Shown here piece after piece: positions 23,166-33,924 of a stretch of DNA of 64,000 bases (its first letter is position 1; each line of letters begins with the position of its first letter). Both the position numbers and the translations under genes were made by a program. Origin of the DNA: Artemisia argyi. Its lineage: Eukaryota; Streptophyta; Magnoliopsida; Asterales; Asteraceae. The stretch lies in contig CM060697.1 in the NCBI GenBank assembly GCA_030686995.1, forward strand, positions 38,861,459 through 38,925,458, in the 5' to 3' direction. The notes below the pieces were generated by a model. It saw only the letters and a list, made by a program, of their open reading frames with translations, had not been told where the DNA came from and made no database searches.

Positions 23166-24182
23166 CAGTCTTGTGTCCTATACCCTTGCACTTTCCACAC
23201 TTGGCAGTGCAGGGTCCTGTATGGTGCATCTTGCACTTGTGGCACAGAGGTTGGTTTCCTGCATAAACTAGAGAAGCAACATACGCTTTGGTGACTTCCT
23301 GTCTGTGGTGATGAATATTGCGGCTCTGATGATAGTTACGGCTACGTTCATTTCCAGCATACCTATTACTGACTTGCGAAGCAGTTCTCCTATCATCGTT
23401 CTTTCGCTTGAGTTCGTTACGTTCCGCGGTAGCTTTTTGCTTGATTTCCCTGTTTAGTATTTTCTGAGCGATGGTCATTGCTTCATCTAGAGTTGTAGGT
23501 TTTGAAGTAGTGACATTTCCTTCGATACTTTGAGGTAATCCTTCAATGTACTTTTCCAAAGTCTTTTCCAGATCAGGCACAACACTTGGGCATAATGCAG
23601 CCAATTCCTGAAATCGGCAGTTATAAGCTCTTAACTCAGTTCCTTTTACCACTAAGTTGTGGAATTCATCTTCCAACTTCTTGATTTCAGACCTTGAACA
23701 ATCTTTCTTGAAGATTTTCTTCTTAAATTTGACCCAAGAGATCTGATAAGCTTCTTCAGTTCCCATGTTCTATGTTGTGGCATTCCACCATGACTGAGCT
23801 TCATCCAACAAAGTTCCCGTTGCATAGGTTACCTTACAATTCTCAGCGAACCACTTCTCAAAAACACAGTCTCTGAACGTTCAAACCAGCGGGCTAGAGC
23901 AGTAGCTCCCTCAGTACCCTTGAAGTATGTAGGCTGGTAGCTCATAAAGTCCTTGTAAGTGCACTTTTGGAGTATAACCGTCATTCATTCTTCAGCAGCT
24001 CCATTAACACTGCTAGAGTGGTTTACCAGGGCAGGTTGGTTTCCTAATGCAGCGGCCAGACCGTCAGCGATCATCTTTCGGATATCCTCCAGGGTTAAGG
24101 CTGGGACTGATCCTAGTGCAGAAGTTGGTGTTGGAGTCGGGGCTGGTTCTGGTGAGGCAACAGCTCTTCTTGTGCGAGGCAT
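22975..24182 (-). pseudogene. Gag of gypsy element C (stop and frameshift)
   Basis: The start is the ATG at 24182 (MPRTRRAVASPEPAP), followed by a Pro/Ala/Thr-rich head. A stop at about 23985 and then a frame change at about 23800-23770 break the capsid part; remains of the usual YQPTYFKGTEG region can be followed between them. The frame 23766-22975 holds the rest of capsid (FHNLVVKGTELRAYNCRFQEL, YIEGLPQSIEGNV), a basic stretch, and nucleocapsid knuckles ([44 protein letters not shown]). Pol overlaps the end in another frame (from 23165). Chromovirus gag packages the genomic RNA in cytoplasmic particles; this copy cannot make the full protein. Confidence 0.88.
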
Positions 24183-25388
24183 TTTCTGTTATCATTACCA
24201 GAAACGTAAGTTTAGATTTCCCATGCTGGAATATCTCAAGCAATTACACCATTTGTGTCCATTTAAATCAAGTTCTTGTTTTGTTCATCATTTTTCGTGG
24301 AATTACTAAGGAACACAACGATTCATCATCAACAAAAGCTTGGGTTGAAATTTCATACTTCTCCTTTTGTTTTACCAAGTATTCTTCTAAAACCATCATT
24401 GTTAAAGTTTTATGTTGACATAAAGAACCATAATCTTCTTTGTCATCACAACACATCTGCACATCATTCTCAATACATATGCACATGATATCACCATTAC
24501 CACCAACAAAATCACAACATGTCTGAATATAATTCATAGCATACATGGATATGATCATCATGACATGTCTGAATACCATTCACAACATACGATAAAATCA
24601 ACCACAGGAATGTAAATCAACATCAAAGTGTAGTAGAACCAAATACCATAATATACATTAATATTTTGTCCGTTGTTGTTCTTAAAACATACAAACGTTA
24701 CAAAGTCTCTTATTAAGTGTTACATATTTCTTGCATTGTTCGTCTTATACTACATAAAACATTGACTTTTGTCATCACTCCTGGTGACTAGCGTGTTCTT
24801 TTATCATGGCTAGCCCATCCTTTAACGCCTGAGTTTTCCATCCTTAAAACTCATATACTCCCCTGAGCCTAGCTTCAAACTCTATAAGTCGATTCTCATA
24901 AAACTCGGCCGATGGCATGGCGGAGGCAATGCGGTTTGTTGCAGCTGTTTGATGATTCTCCTGTTTCATAAGTCCTTGGAGGAAAACCTGGTGGATGAGA
25001 GGGAATATTTTCTGGGGATGTCATCCTTCGGGAGAAGGGTGCATCTGGGAAGGTTTGGGTATAAGCGTTAAACCAAAATTCTGTTGCGCCTTGTGGTGGA
25101 GACAATGGAATTGACTCGTAATGTTCGGGGAATTAGGGTGGTGATGATCCAAATACATCTAGAGGGGAACTAGGTGACAATCGTCTATACCTTTGGTGAG
25201 GACTATGGATATGTATAAAGACCGGTAGGGGTTCACCTATATGGTCTCATGAAAGGTTCGGGTTCATATGGTTGGAGAATCCTAACTCTCCAACCACGGA
25301 AGACTCGAGTAGACGGAGGTGGAGGTAAGGTAGGTGGAGTCACCATACCCGGATCGGGAGACCAACACCATGTTGACACAAGTCTATC
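24183..25388 (-). other. 5' leader of element C
   Basis: About 1.2 kb upstream of the C gag start, with no complete gene. A minus-strand stretch at 25105-24896 reads as a short Pro/Ser-rich peptide (SPPQGATEFWFNAYTQ...) and may be a decayed leader ORF or simply open by chance. I find no clear primer site for C; it should lie near the right end, where the E LTR now begins. The length is similar to the leader of element A (40359-41530). Confidence 0.4.
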
Positions 25389-26363
25389 TATAACAACCCA
25401 CTAACTTCCCCACTAACTTCCCTTAGGTTAGCAATGCCTCACTAACTTAACTTAGACCCTCACTAAGCACAATCTAGGTTAGAAATGCCTATAGATATTT
25501 CCCGAGTAAAATTTTTGCTTTACTATACTACTATTGCCTAACTAACCTCTAGACAAGCTCACGTATCCTCCTATGCCAACCACCACAATGTTTAATTGAT
25601 GTAAACATCCAGGTATGTCAAGTCAAGGTTACAAACACATTTTCACTAAGTAAACTATCACTCTAATACTCAATACTCACCAGAAAACCCTAATTGCACC
25701 TATGTGTTCCCGGTTAGCTTTAAAACCCTAAATGCTTATCTGAACTAACTTGAAAGTGTTCAAGGCTTAGTTATGAGTTATCTTAGTAACTTTAGGATAT
25801 ATTAGACTCCCTAGATCATAGTACAACCCTCTAGAACCTAGGTACAAGTCCCTTAAGCACAAAACCCTAATTAGGTCATAACTTCCCGAAACTAGGTCTA
25901 AACTATCCCAAATCTTTACCATAAGTTATCACCACTTAGTATAAGTCTCCTAGTACTTAATATTAGTCACTAGACACCCATAGGACCCTGAATTAGGCAC
26001 TAAACCCTCGGCTAGGATAAAATCATAAACTATACAAAACTAGGTCAAACCAAAAACCTAAAGCTTAAACCTAGCCACTTTAGCAACTCAAATGAACCAA
26101 GCAACCACCCTAGCACCGGTCCCTAATAGTAAGTTAACACCCTAACACCTCTAAGCACCCAAGAAAGGAGGTGGATCACCTCCTTGTCACCTTCTTTGAC
26201 CCGCGGCTTCACCATGGCCACAACCGGCCTAGGCAGCCACCTAGCTACCATGTAGCTCATGCCCATCACCATATAGACCCTCCACACCACCCTCTAGCTC
26301 AGCTTACTCACCCCCTCCATGACATCTAGCACCCTTTCCCTGGTCACCACTCCATACGCGACC

Positions 26364-26371
26364 TATAAATA
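26364..26371 (+). promoter_or_regulatory. TATA box of LTR E
   Basis: tataaata is followed by a run of C/T-rich sequence (cccctcccctcacc), the usual look of an LTR promoter and leader in this lineage. It supports the plus orientation of E. Confidence 0.55.
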
Positions 26372-27265
26372 ACCCCTCCCCTCACCACTTCACTTCACAC
26401 CTCCTCTCCTCTTTACCTTACATTAGTTCTGTAGTATAAGACCCCTAGGAACCTTAGAAGTCGAGTACTAGAGCCTAAACTTTATCAAGTTATAATTTTG
26501 GTCGAGAAAACCCTAGATTGCCTCGTTACCCTTCCTACGACCTAGGTAAGCCTCACCTTTGAATCTAATAGCTTTAGAACAGACCTAGGACACTTAGATC
26601 ATGCATTAGAAACCATAGGATAGCCTTGAGCATTTTATTTTAGATGTTTTCTATTTGAAACCCTAGAATTAGATAATTAGGTGTTTACATGCTAAATTGC
26701 TATATTATGTGCTATAATCTGGTTTGTGTGACTTAGTTAGACATATATTAACTAATCATAAGCTAAGAAATTTAAATATCTCATGCGAATATAGTTTACC
26801 TAAAGTTAGGACTAGTTTTGCAAAACTTTACATGCATAGGGGTATATATTCCTAGGGGTATATATTGTAAAATTCTAATACTATAAAGTATAAGGATTGT
26901 TTTTGACATTACTTGAAAGATATAAGTACAAGGACCTCTTTTGCAAAGTTTTAAAACCTTAAAATAATAAGAAAAAAATGAAATATAAACTTAAAAGGAC
27001 TAAATTTGCAAATATTATTAAGTTAAGGGTAAAAAGGGTAATTATTGAAAGTTAATGTAGTTTAAGGACTACGTTTACCATTTCTCTTAAATATATAAGT
27101 ATAGAGACTAGTTATGTAAAATATAGAAAGTTATATGCCTAAATGATATAAGTTTATAAGTTTAGGGTAGAAAGTGTAAATATATAAACTTAAAAGGTTT
27201 AAATGGAATATTTTCATATAAAATATAAAAATATATTTTTAAGTTAGAAACATAACACAATACTA

Positions 27266-27590
27266 GGGAGCTTCATGTGAGGAGTACCATGTGGATATTT
27301 TGTTTTGACGAGTTTGCTGGGTTTACGAATTAAAGTGCCCTGGCTCCTCAAATGATTATTTCATGTACTTCTGAATTATGATGGCTCAAATGGTGTTATG
27401 CAATAACTAAAACTTAATAACAACATAACTCAACAGTAGGGAGCTTCATGTGAGGAGTATTAACTTCTGAATTATGATGGCCTGAACGGTATTATATTAA
27501 TAACATAATGCAATAGTAAGGAGCTTTCATGTGAGGAGTCATATACTTCTGAATTGTGATGGCCCGAACGGTGTTATGTTATATCTATAA
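27266..27590 (+). repeat. Three-copy tandem repeat in LTR E
   Basis: The motif gagcttcatgtgaggagt occurs near 27271, 27440 and 27520. Each copy is followed by acttctgaattatgatggc and then cgaacggtgttatg or a variant. The last two copies are about 80 bases apart; the first carries extra sequence. Confidence 0.8.
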
Positions 27591-28348
27591 ACCTTAAGAG
27601 TAATTACTTTAAAAACTAGATTAAGACTTGACATACACACACCCACCTACACTACCCCAGAATACGTGAGTAAGCTATCTAAACCCTACCCTACTTACCT
27701 TAGACCCAAGTGAGTTTTCATAGCCTCACTTTTAAATGCTTTACAACCCTGTGAGGGGGATACGTGCTTTAAATCGAATACAAGTCCTTTTCTTTGGTTG
27801 TTGCACGAGTAAACTATCTGCCACCCCGGCACAACAAAATTCATGAATCTAATCACTTGTGATATTTTACACAAGTGAACGCGAATATAATAGATAGATC
27901 TATTGGAGTTTGACAACTCCCGTTGGTACTACCTCTCACTGGAGGGTACCAATAAGTATTATATTTGAACCCTCACTGAAGGATTAACTTTGGCAAGTTA
28001 TCCTTCCCATCCCCTCATGGTTGGGTCTGCAGCCCCCATGACCTGGATTGTTAACGTGTGGTTCATGAGCTTAGTTCAATACACCAGCTATCACTAAACT
28101 TTTCCGCACATAGGGTTTAAGCTGAACCATGTGGAGCTTGTATTCACACACTCTAACTACTTAAACCTATGACTCTCACTCAACATTCGTGTTGACTTTT
28201 AAGCATGTTATCCTAGGTAAATGAGCTCTTTAGGAACCCTGGCACGGAGAAGTACTGGACATGAGGACGTCCAGAATAGTTATCATTCATCAGTTTTGCC
28301 TTAAAACGTATCTTTTGGGGACCTCTCTTTTGGTAAAAGTATATCTTT

Positions 28349-28900
28349 TGTTGGATCGATATACTCTGACCAAACTACTTTATAGCTTGTAAGGTTTTTA
28401 ACAATATTGAATAAACTCAACACTATTAATGTTGAAACACTGTTTTGACCTTGTAAAGTATGCGGAATCTACTAACACAAAGCTTAAGAAGAACTTTTAT
28501 ATTAAACCAAACTTGAACCTGCTTGATTACACAGACTCACTAACAATCCCTAACTTGACTAATATCAACTTGTAAAACTCTAAGACTCTTAGAAACTTCG
28601 ACTAAAACTTATATCCCTAATACCATCATAAGGCTCCTTATATAGATAACCTTAAGTTGGTTTACATTATCTACTTGAACGACAAGTAATTATCCCTAAC
28701 TAATTCTAGAATATTCATACAATATTACATAATAATCCTTTAATTAATATTGCACTTAAGTCCTTATTCTCTTCGAAGTACTTTGAATAATCTTCAATAT
28801 GTAGCAGTACTTTGACCATGTTTGACTTTGATCTTCAAGCAGCACTTTGACACAGCAGTACTTTGAAATACAGAAGTACCTTGATCTTTATATCCCAACA
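28349..28900 (-). repeat. 3' LTR of element F
   Basis: 552 bases with ends tgttgg...cccaaca on the plus strand, so TG...CA with short inverted ends. The first 200 bases match 63801-64000 with only a few differences (near 28430 and 28540). A minus-strand TATA box, ctatataagg, is at 28646-28637. It holds several copies of the cagtactttg motif that recurs throughout F. Confidence 0.92.
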
Positions 28901-28917
28901 ATCCTCCCCTAACTTGA
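28901..28917 (-). other. Polypurine tract of F
   Basis: On the minus strand tcaagttaggggaggat directly precedes the LTR start TGTTGGG. Confidence 0.8.
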
Positions 28918-29172
28918 ACTCCACTTGCTTGATTTCAAGTTTCTTTGTTATCTTTGATCTTCAATATCTTAATCTTTCAGAAAAATTGTTTCTTTATCTC
29001 TTTATCCTTTATCTGTCTTGTGTGTCAAAGTACCCTTTATCAGCAACAGATGATATCTTCTCAGCAATAAACCTTCACAGCTACTCAGCAACATTTTGGC
29101 AAAATATTCATCAAATCTTTTAAAGTTTCATACTATTCTCATCACTTCTAGGTGTGTAAACTCCTATGAGAG

Positions 29173-29600
29173 GTGAATCATTGAAAATTAATGGATTTTG
29201 ATGTCTCTTTACCAAAGCCATTAACTCTGGAGTAGCCAATGTTTAGGTTAGAACAACCATGGTACATTGATAACCATATGATTTTTAGCAAATCATCAGC
29301 TATCAACGGATTTGAATAGTCTTTACCAAGAGCCGTTTGCTTTTGGACTAGTTAGTTCTTGGATCTCAACCATGGTGAACTAATTACCATAAATGGATTT
29401 TCCACAGCCTTTACCACAAGCCATTTTTCTTGTGGGCTAGCCAACTCTTCACTTTTACAGATATGGTGAGTTGAAGACCATACAATTTTTTGTAAATTAT
29501 CAACTAAAAATGGATTTGATTATCACATCAGAGCCGTACCCTCATGATGAGTCAAACTCTTTCTTGTCTGTTAAACATGGTGAGTTGATTACCATTTGTT
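29173..29600 (-). repeat. Tandem array in F, shared with element L
   Basis: On the minus strand, four units follow the same plan as the array of L: ttggctagcccacaag...ggcttgtggtaaagg, then ctagtccaaaagcaaacggc...ttggtaaagac, then ttggctactccagagt...ttggtaaagag, with tcaaatccgttgatagc between them. The array lies between the 3' ORF and the 3' LTR, about 270 bases before the purine tract. The bases between it and the purine tract (28918-29172), and 29601-29797, hold nothing else I recognise. Confidence 0.85.
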
Positions 29601-29797
29601 GTGCAGTACAAATACTAACACCATGTTTTTTCTTCAAATCCTTTTATAGATATCATCATAAGCTTCAAAATATTGTATTCAAAAGACTTTTACTGGTTTT
29701 ATTCAACAAGCAGTACTTTGGTGAAGTATTGTTTGTCTTGTAGTACTTTGAAAAAATACATATTATACAAAACAAATCATACTAGTACTTTGCAATA

Positions 29798-32663
29798 TTA
29801 TTCTTCAGATTTAGTCCACCTGATAAATAGCTTAATCACATTCAAAGCTACATCAGTTTCATCTTCAAGCTCCATTCCATGATCCAACATCCTGAGCATA
29901 ATTTCTCTTATCAATGGATATCTTCTCTCAGCAAGCATGTGAATCATGGTACCATCTTCCATCTCAAGTGAATGAACTCCTGATGACTCCAAGAATCTCT
30001 ATCTTGTAATTTCTCAATTTCTTGATCATCCCACAGAGTATCAACACTTGTTTCTTCTGTTTCCCAGATGGTTATCAAATCTCCAAGTAAGATTAATCCC
30101 ACTCCTGTTGCTTCAATATCATCATAGTATGTCTGCACTTGCAAGTATAAATCATATAGATCTTCTCTGGTAATAAAATGCAGAACATCCCATAACATAT
30201 TAAATACTGTGAAGCTTCCATCTTCTCTGTTGAACATAAGATAATTCCCTTCTTTTGATTCAACCACAGAGAATGAGACAATCTTTGATTTCTTTCCAGA
30301 GTATTCTGTTTTCTTATTCTCAAAATCAACCACTCTGAAATAATTCCTCAGTTCATCAATTGTATCTTCATGAATCATTTTGAGTCTCTTTGACAATTGA
30401 TCATCTTGAACTGCTTTCTTCCTCTTCAATTTTCCTTTCTCAACTTGTTCTTTTGTTATATCTTCTAACTTCTTCTCCTTATCAGCATCCATGGGTACAA
30501 AACTTTCTAACTCTTTCTTGATAGACTCTTGTACTTCATCCCATAGAGCTTTCACTTCTGGATATCTTAATTTTTGTAAATTCTTGTATCCTCTTCGTTT
30601 CAAAAAACTAATCATCTAGTTTCTTTCTTGAGCAATTGTCATTGGCTTTCTTGTAATTGGCTTATTTATCTCTTCCAAATACTCTGCATCATATTCAGCT
30701 TGTTGCTTTCTAGCAATCTCTGCATCCTCTGCAATCTTTATTTCTCTAAGCTGTGCAAGAGGAAATTTCTTCTTTTTCTTCTTAATATTGTTTTGCTTCA
30801 TGATCCCTTTTCCTTTGTCTTTAGGATCTAATTCTTCAGATTCAGAAGAAGATTCAGAAACTTGTTGTGCAGGCTCAGAAATATGTATACCTCCTAAAGG
30901 TCTATCCAAATTAAGCATAATCTGAGCTATAGTTTCATCATCACTTGCTGTATACGCACCTTGACTTCTTCTTGCTGCATGAGATTAGAAGGACCAGCTT
31001 CATCTTCAAAATTCTTTGTTAATCCAGCTGTAGAAGTTCCAATTTCATCAATATTCATAGCAGCTGTACCTTGCTCATCAGTACCTTGTAGACCAGTACT
31101 TTCATCAACAGTACTTTGAACATCAGTACTTTGATTGTGAGTGCTTTGAATATTTTGTTCTTCAGCATATTGCTCAATAACTTCTTCTTGTACAATATGC
31201 TCATCCTCTTCGATCTTTTTCTCTGGCACATAATTCAAAGGTTCTTCTGGATTCAAAGATTCTTCTGCATAGTGCCAAAGGTGAGCATCTTCTGAATATT
31301 TAATCCCAGCATCATCTTTATTCAAATTATCATCTTGATTCCTCCCCAATTTGAAAGATGATGACTTCTTATGCTTCTTCTTGGATTTAGAAGCTTTCTT
31401 GGAAGATTTAGGCTTTTGCTTTTGAGATTGTTTCTTTTTCTTCACATAAAGCCTAAAATTTTGTACAAGAGGCCATACAAACTTCTTTAACCTTCTGAAC
31501 TTCTTTCTTAAACTCTTGATTTCTGCAGTCTGATCAGCCATAGCTTTCTTCATCCTCTCTAACTCTCTAGTCAAAGCATAATTATTCAAAGGACCTTCAA
31601 ATCCCTCATCTCCTCAAGGTGTTTGAAACCCACCTGTGGGAGTATAACCATTGGGAGAAGGTACTAGAGTATGCTCTGAAACAGTACCTTGTAAAGAAGT
31701 ACTTTGTGGAGAAGTACCTTCAGTAGAAATAGGTTTTTCCATAGAAGTAGAAACTGAGGGAGTTCTTTCATTTAAGTCATCAGGCTGAGGAGAAACAATA
31801 GGTGGTGTAAGTGAATGTACTGATGCAGAATGCTCAGAATGATTAGATGGACCAGCATCATCAGACTTAGCAGAACCACTGGCATTATCAACATCATCCC
31901 TAACAGCCTGTGCTACCTCTAACATGTAAGCATTGAGAGGTGTATTGTTACCACAAAAAATAACTCCCTTGTGAGACATAAAGGTAAACACCTTAGGTGG
32001 CATCCTAATAGTAGGTACATAATCCTGAGGTTTTTGGATCCCATCTAGTGGATTCTCTAAGATAAGTTGAACAAATCTAGGATACATCAGAAAAGGTGAT
32101 CCAGCCTTAATATGTGTGATCATACCATCAAGGATCATGTAGGAAAAGTTGATAGATTGATTGGTAATTAGGCCAATTAATGCAGAAGCTATGGCATGTC
32201 CAAATTGATCCCAAGCAGTACTTTTTGGACTTAAGCAATGAAGTAAAACATGAATAAGATACTTCCAATGAGGACTTACCATTGCTTTCTGAAAAGTAAG
32301 CTTGTCCAAAGGTCCTTCATACCCAATATCTCTCAGTGCATCCCAAATATATTGTTTAACAAACAAAACAGAGCCTCCGTCATCTTCGAACAACAAAACC
32401 TCCCTGATTGTTGCTTCAGTAACACGAATAGCTCTCCTAGCAACTGTAGCATGAATAACATCCTCTCCATCTTCAATCTCAGCCCTTGCCGTGGCCCAAA
32501 ACGCCTGTATCCAAGGACCAATAATCTCTGGGTTCACTAAGAGGGAGTAATTAATGGTGGTTCCGATGAGAAAATCAATAATATCATGAAAGTCAATGTT
32601 CCTCTGCGTTTTCTCAAGGTTTGCAATCATGTTGTGTTTGTTGATGGTTGGTCGGTGTGCCAT
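29798..32663 (-). pseudogene. 3' ORF of Sirevirus F (env-like position)
   Basis: I start it at the ATG of 32663 (MAHRPTINKHNMIANL), about 85 bases after a TATA-like box. The N-terminal domain (FHDIIDFLIGTTINYSLLVNP...IQAFWATARAE..., then LTFQKAMVSPHWKYLIHVLLHCLS and GSPFLMYPRFVQLIL) matches the plant Sirevirus 3' ORF often labelled 'synaptobrevin, longin-like' in Asteraceae databases; that label is not supported by known function. Then come a Ser/Thr/Pro-rich part, a coiled coil with Lys-rich tail (ELERMKKAMADQTAEIKSLR), an acidic region, and a C-terminal domain (REDLYDLYLQVQTYYDD). Stops at about 31614, 30925 and 30616, and a frame change near 29995, break it. No convincing signal peptide or membrane segment is seen, so an envelope role is unproved. 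Confidence 0.75.
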
Positions 32664-33227
32664 TGTGATAAGAATTTGAGAGAAGAGTAGTAATCGTTGA
32701 TGATGTTGGTGGGTTTGATGAATGAGAATGGTGAATGAATACGGGTGTATAAATAAGAAAAAGATATGAGTAAAAAGGGATAATATACAAAAAATCACGG
32801 TTAATTAATTATTTTACCATTATTTTTGGAAGTTATCTTCCCCATATCTTTCGAAAGTTTGTTGCCCGCATTTGTGACCGTTGGAACAGTATCCTGACAC
32901 GTCAGCGTAGTCTTCATATCACCAAGCAGTACTTTCCATAGAATATGGAGCAGTACTTTCAGTTTTAAAAACCAAGCAGTACGTTGAACAAAGTACTTTC
33001 CAATCAAAATATCTTTAGTGTTTACTGTTTGACCAAAATATCTTTGAAAGTCAGCCCGAGGTAATTAATACCTTCCCAAATTAATTCCCAAAGATACCAA
33101 GACAAGTAGAATTCAATGAACTTCATTAATTACCCTTATACCTTTCCTTGCCTATAAAAGTAACTTTCCACCAACATACTTCTTTCATCAACACTTGCAA
33201 TATACCACAAAATCCCTAGTGATAAAC
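32664..33227. promoter_or_regulatory. Divergent promoter region inside F
   Basis: This 564-base gap separates the minus-strand 3' ORF from a plus-strand gene. Rightward there is tataaa at 33153-33158, 70 bases before the ATG at 33228. Leftward there is a TATA-like tatttata (32755-32748), 85 bases before the ATG at 32663, followed by a C/T-rich leader. Between them lie four cagtactt-type motifs (32925-32998). The arrangement resembles a two-way plant promoter. Promoter activity is inferred from sequence only. Confidence 0.55.
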
Positions 33228-33668
33228 ATGAGTCACTTCCCATTGGTGTACATCTCTTCTGATTTAGATGGCTCCACAGACTCAGAGATCAGCTATTATT
33301 CTGACTCTGACTTTGAGGATGCAGGATGGAGTGGGTACTTTCCTCCTAATGTATCATCCTCATCAATGAGTGTAGCAACCTCTACCATTACTGATGCAAC
33401 AAGCACTACTAATCCAAAGCCCAAGAAGAAAAAGTCTTTCCCTGCTCCTGGTTCATCTCTAGCCAATGAACTTCCACATGCTTTAACCCAAGCCCTCGAA
33501 TCAGCCGTAAAGAATATGAAGTGGCCTGCTCCAAGAAAAGAGAGACCTCCCAAGCAAGTTCTTGGCCTGGCTTGCCCAAGGAAGCAAGCTTCTTTTGATG
33601 ACAAAAGAAAGACTGCTCAAAAGGGAAAGCAGAGTTACGAGGGTAAAGGAAAAAGACCAATAGAGTAG
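33228..33668 (+). CDS. Antisense gene inside Sirevirus F, function unknown
   Basis: An uninterrupted 146-residue reading frame on the strand opposite to gag-pol. It begins at the first ATG after a TATA box (33153), in the context aaacATGagt, and a poly(A) signal aataaa follows 130 bases after the stop. The protein has an acidic, Ser-rich head (SSDLDGSTDSE, YYSDSDFEDAGW), a Ser/Thr-rich linker, a nuclear-localisation-like KPKKKKSF, and a basic tail (KNMKWPAPRKERPPKQ, KGKQSYEGKGKRPIE). I recognise no family. It is the only intact frame of this size in F, while every sense-strand gene of F is broken. Its gene order is tail-to-tail with pol (pol stop 33925) and head-to-head with the 3' ORF. It may be a captured host fragment or an element gene; a chance frame is less likely given the flanking signals. 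Confidence 0.55.
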   Translation: MSHFPLVYISSDLDGSTDSEISYYSDSDFEDAGWSGYFPPNVSSSSMSVATSTITDATSTTNPKPKKKKSFPAPGSSLANELPHALTQALESAVKNMKWPAPRKERPPKQVLGLACPRKQASFDDKRKTAQKGKQSYEGKGKRPIE

Positions 33669-33798
33669 GTTGTGTTGGGTAGGATAAGTAGGTTTGGTGG
33701 AGAATGCTTGTGGTAGTTGTCTGTGTTTCTTGTTTGTGTTTGTGGCATGGTTGACTGTTTCTATTGCAAGAATGAATGTAACTCTTTGAATCATGATG

Positions 33799-33804
33799 AA
33801 TAAA
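33799..33804 (+). terminator. Poly(A) signal after the antisense gene
   Basis: aataaa lies 131 bases past the stop codon, preceded by T- and GT-rich sequence (tgtttcttgtttgtgtttgtgg), as in plant 3' ends. Confidence 0.5.
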
Positions 33805-33924
33805 ACGCTTTATCTTTTGAATGATACTTGTAGCCTCCCCTTAACTAATGACTAACTACTAATGCCTCCCCTCAATAATAGCTTAATTATTAATCATACC
33901 AATAATCACGACTAAAAAGGTAAA

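Larger units (their letters stand above)
25389..28348 (+). mobile_element. Tekay-type LTR E, interrupted by F
   Basis: Several landmarks occur in the same order as in the A and B LTRs: gtgagttttcatagcc (27710), a g-rich ggggata box (27755), aacattcgtgttgac (28182) and ttttggggacctc (28313). It also has a plus-strand TATA box (26364) followed by a C/T-rich leader. So it is a plus-strand LTR. The start is placed at tataacaaccc (a mutated TGTAACACCC-type end), with low precision. Compared with A, about 150 bases are missing at the right end, because the copia element F inserted there. Whether E is a 5', 3' or solo LTR cannot be seen. Confidence 0.6.

Noticed and set aside
24896..25105. Minus-strand frame upstream of C gag as a separate gene
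   Set aside because: It is short, has no recognised family and is surrounded by stops. It is mentioned only within the leader of C.
26165..26185. aaggaggtg-gat-cacctcctt, which looks like the 3' end of plastid 16S rRNA (ggatcacctcctt)
   Set aside because: Only the last bases match; the sequence before it is not rRNA. It is a chance palindrome in LTR E.
25389..28348. Reading this LTR as the minus-strand 5' LTR of element C
   Set aside because: The leader length would fit, but the internal landmarks and the TATA box match the A LTR in plus orientation, and the C LTR start (TGTAATATCCTG) is not found at its other end.
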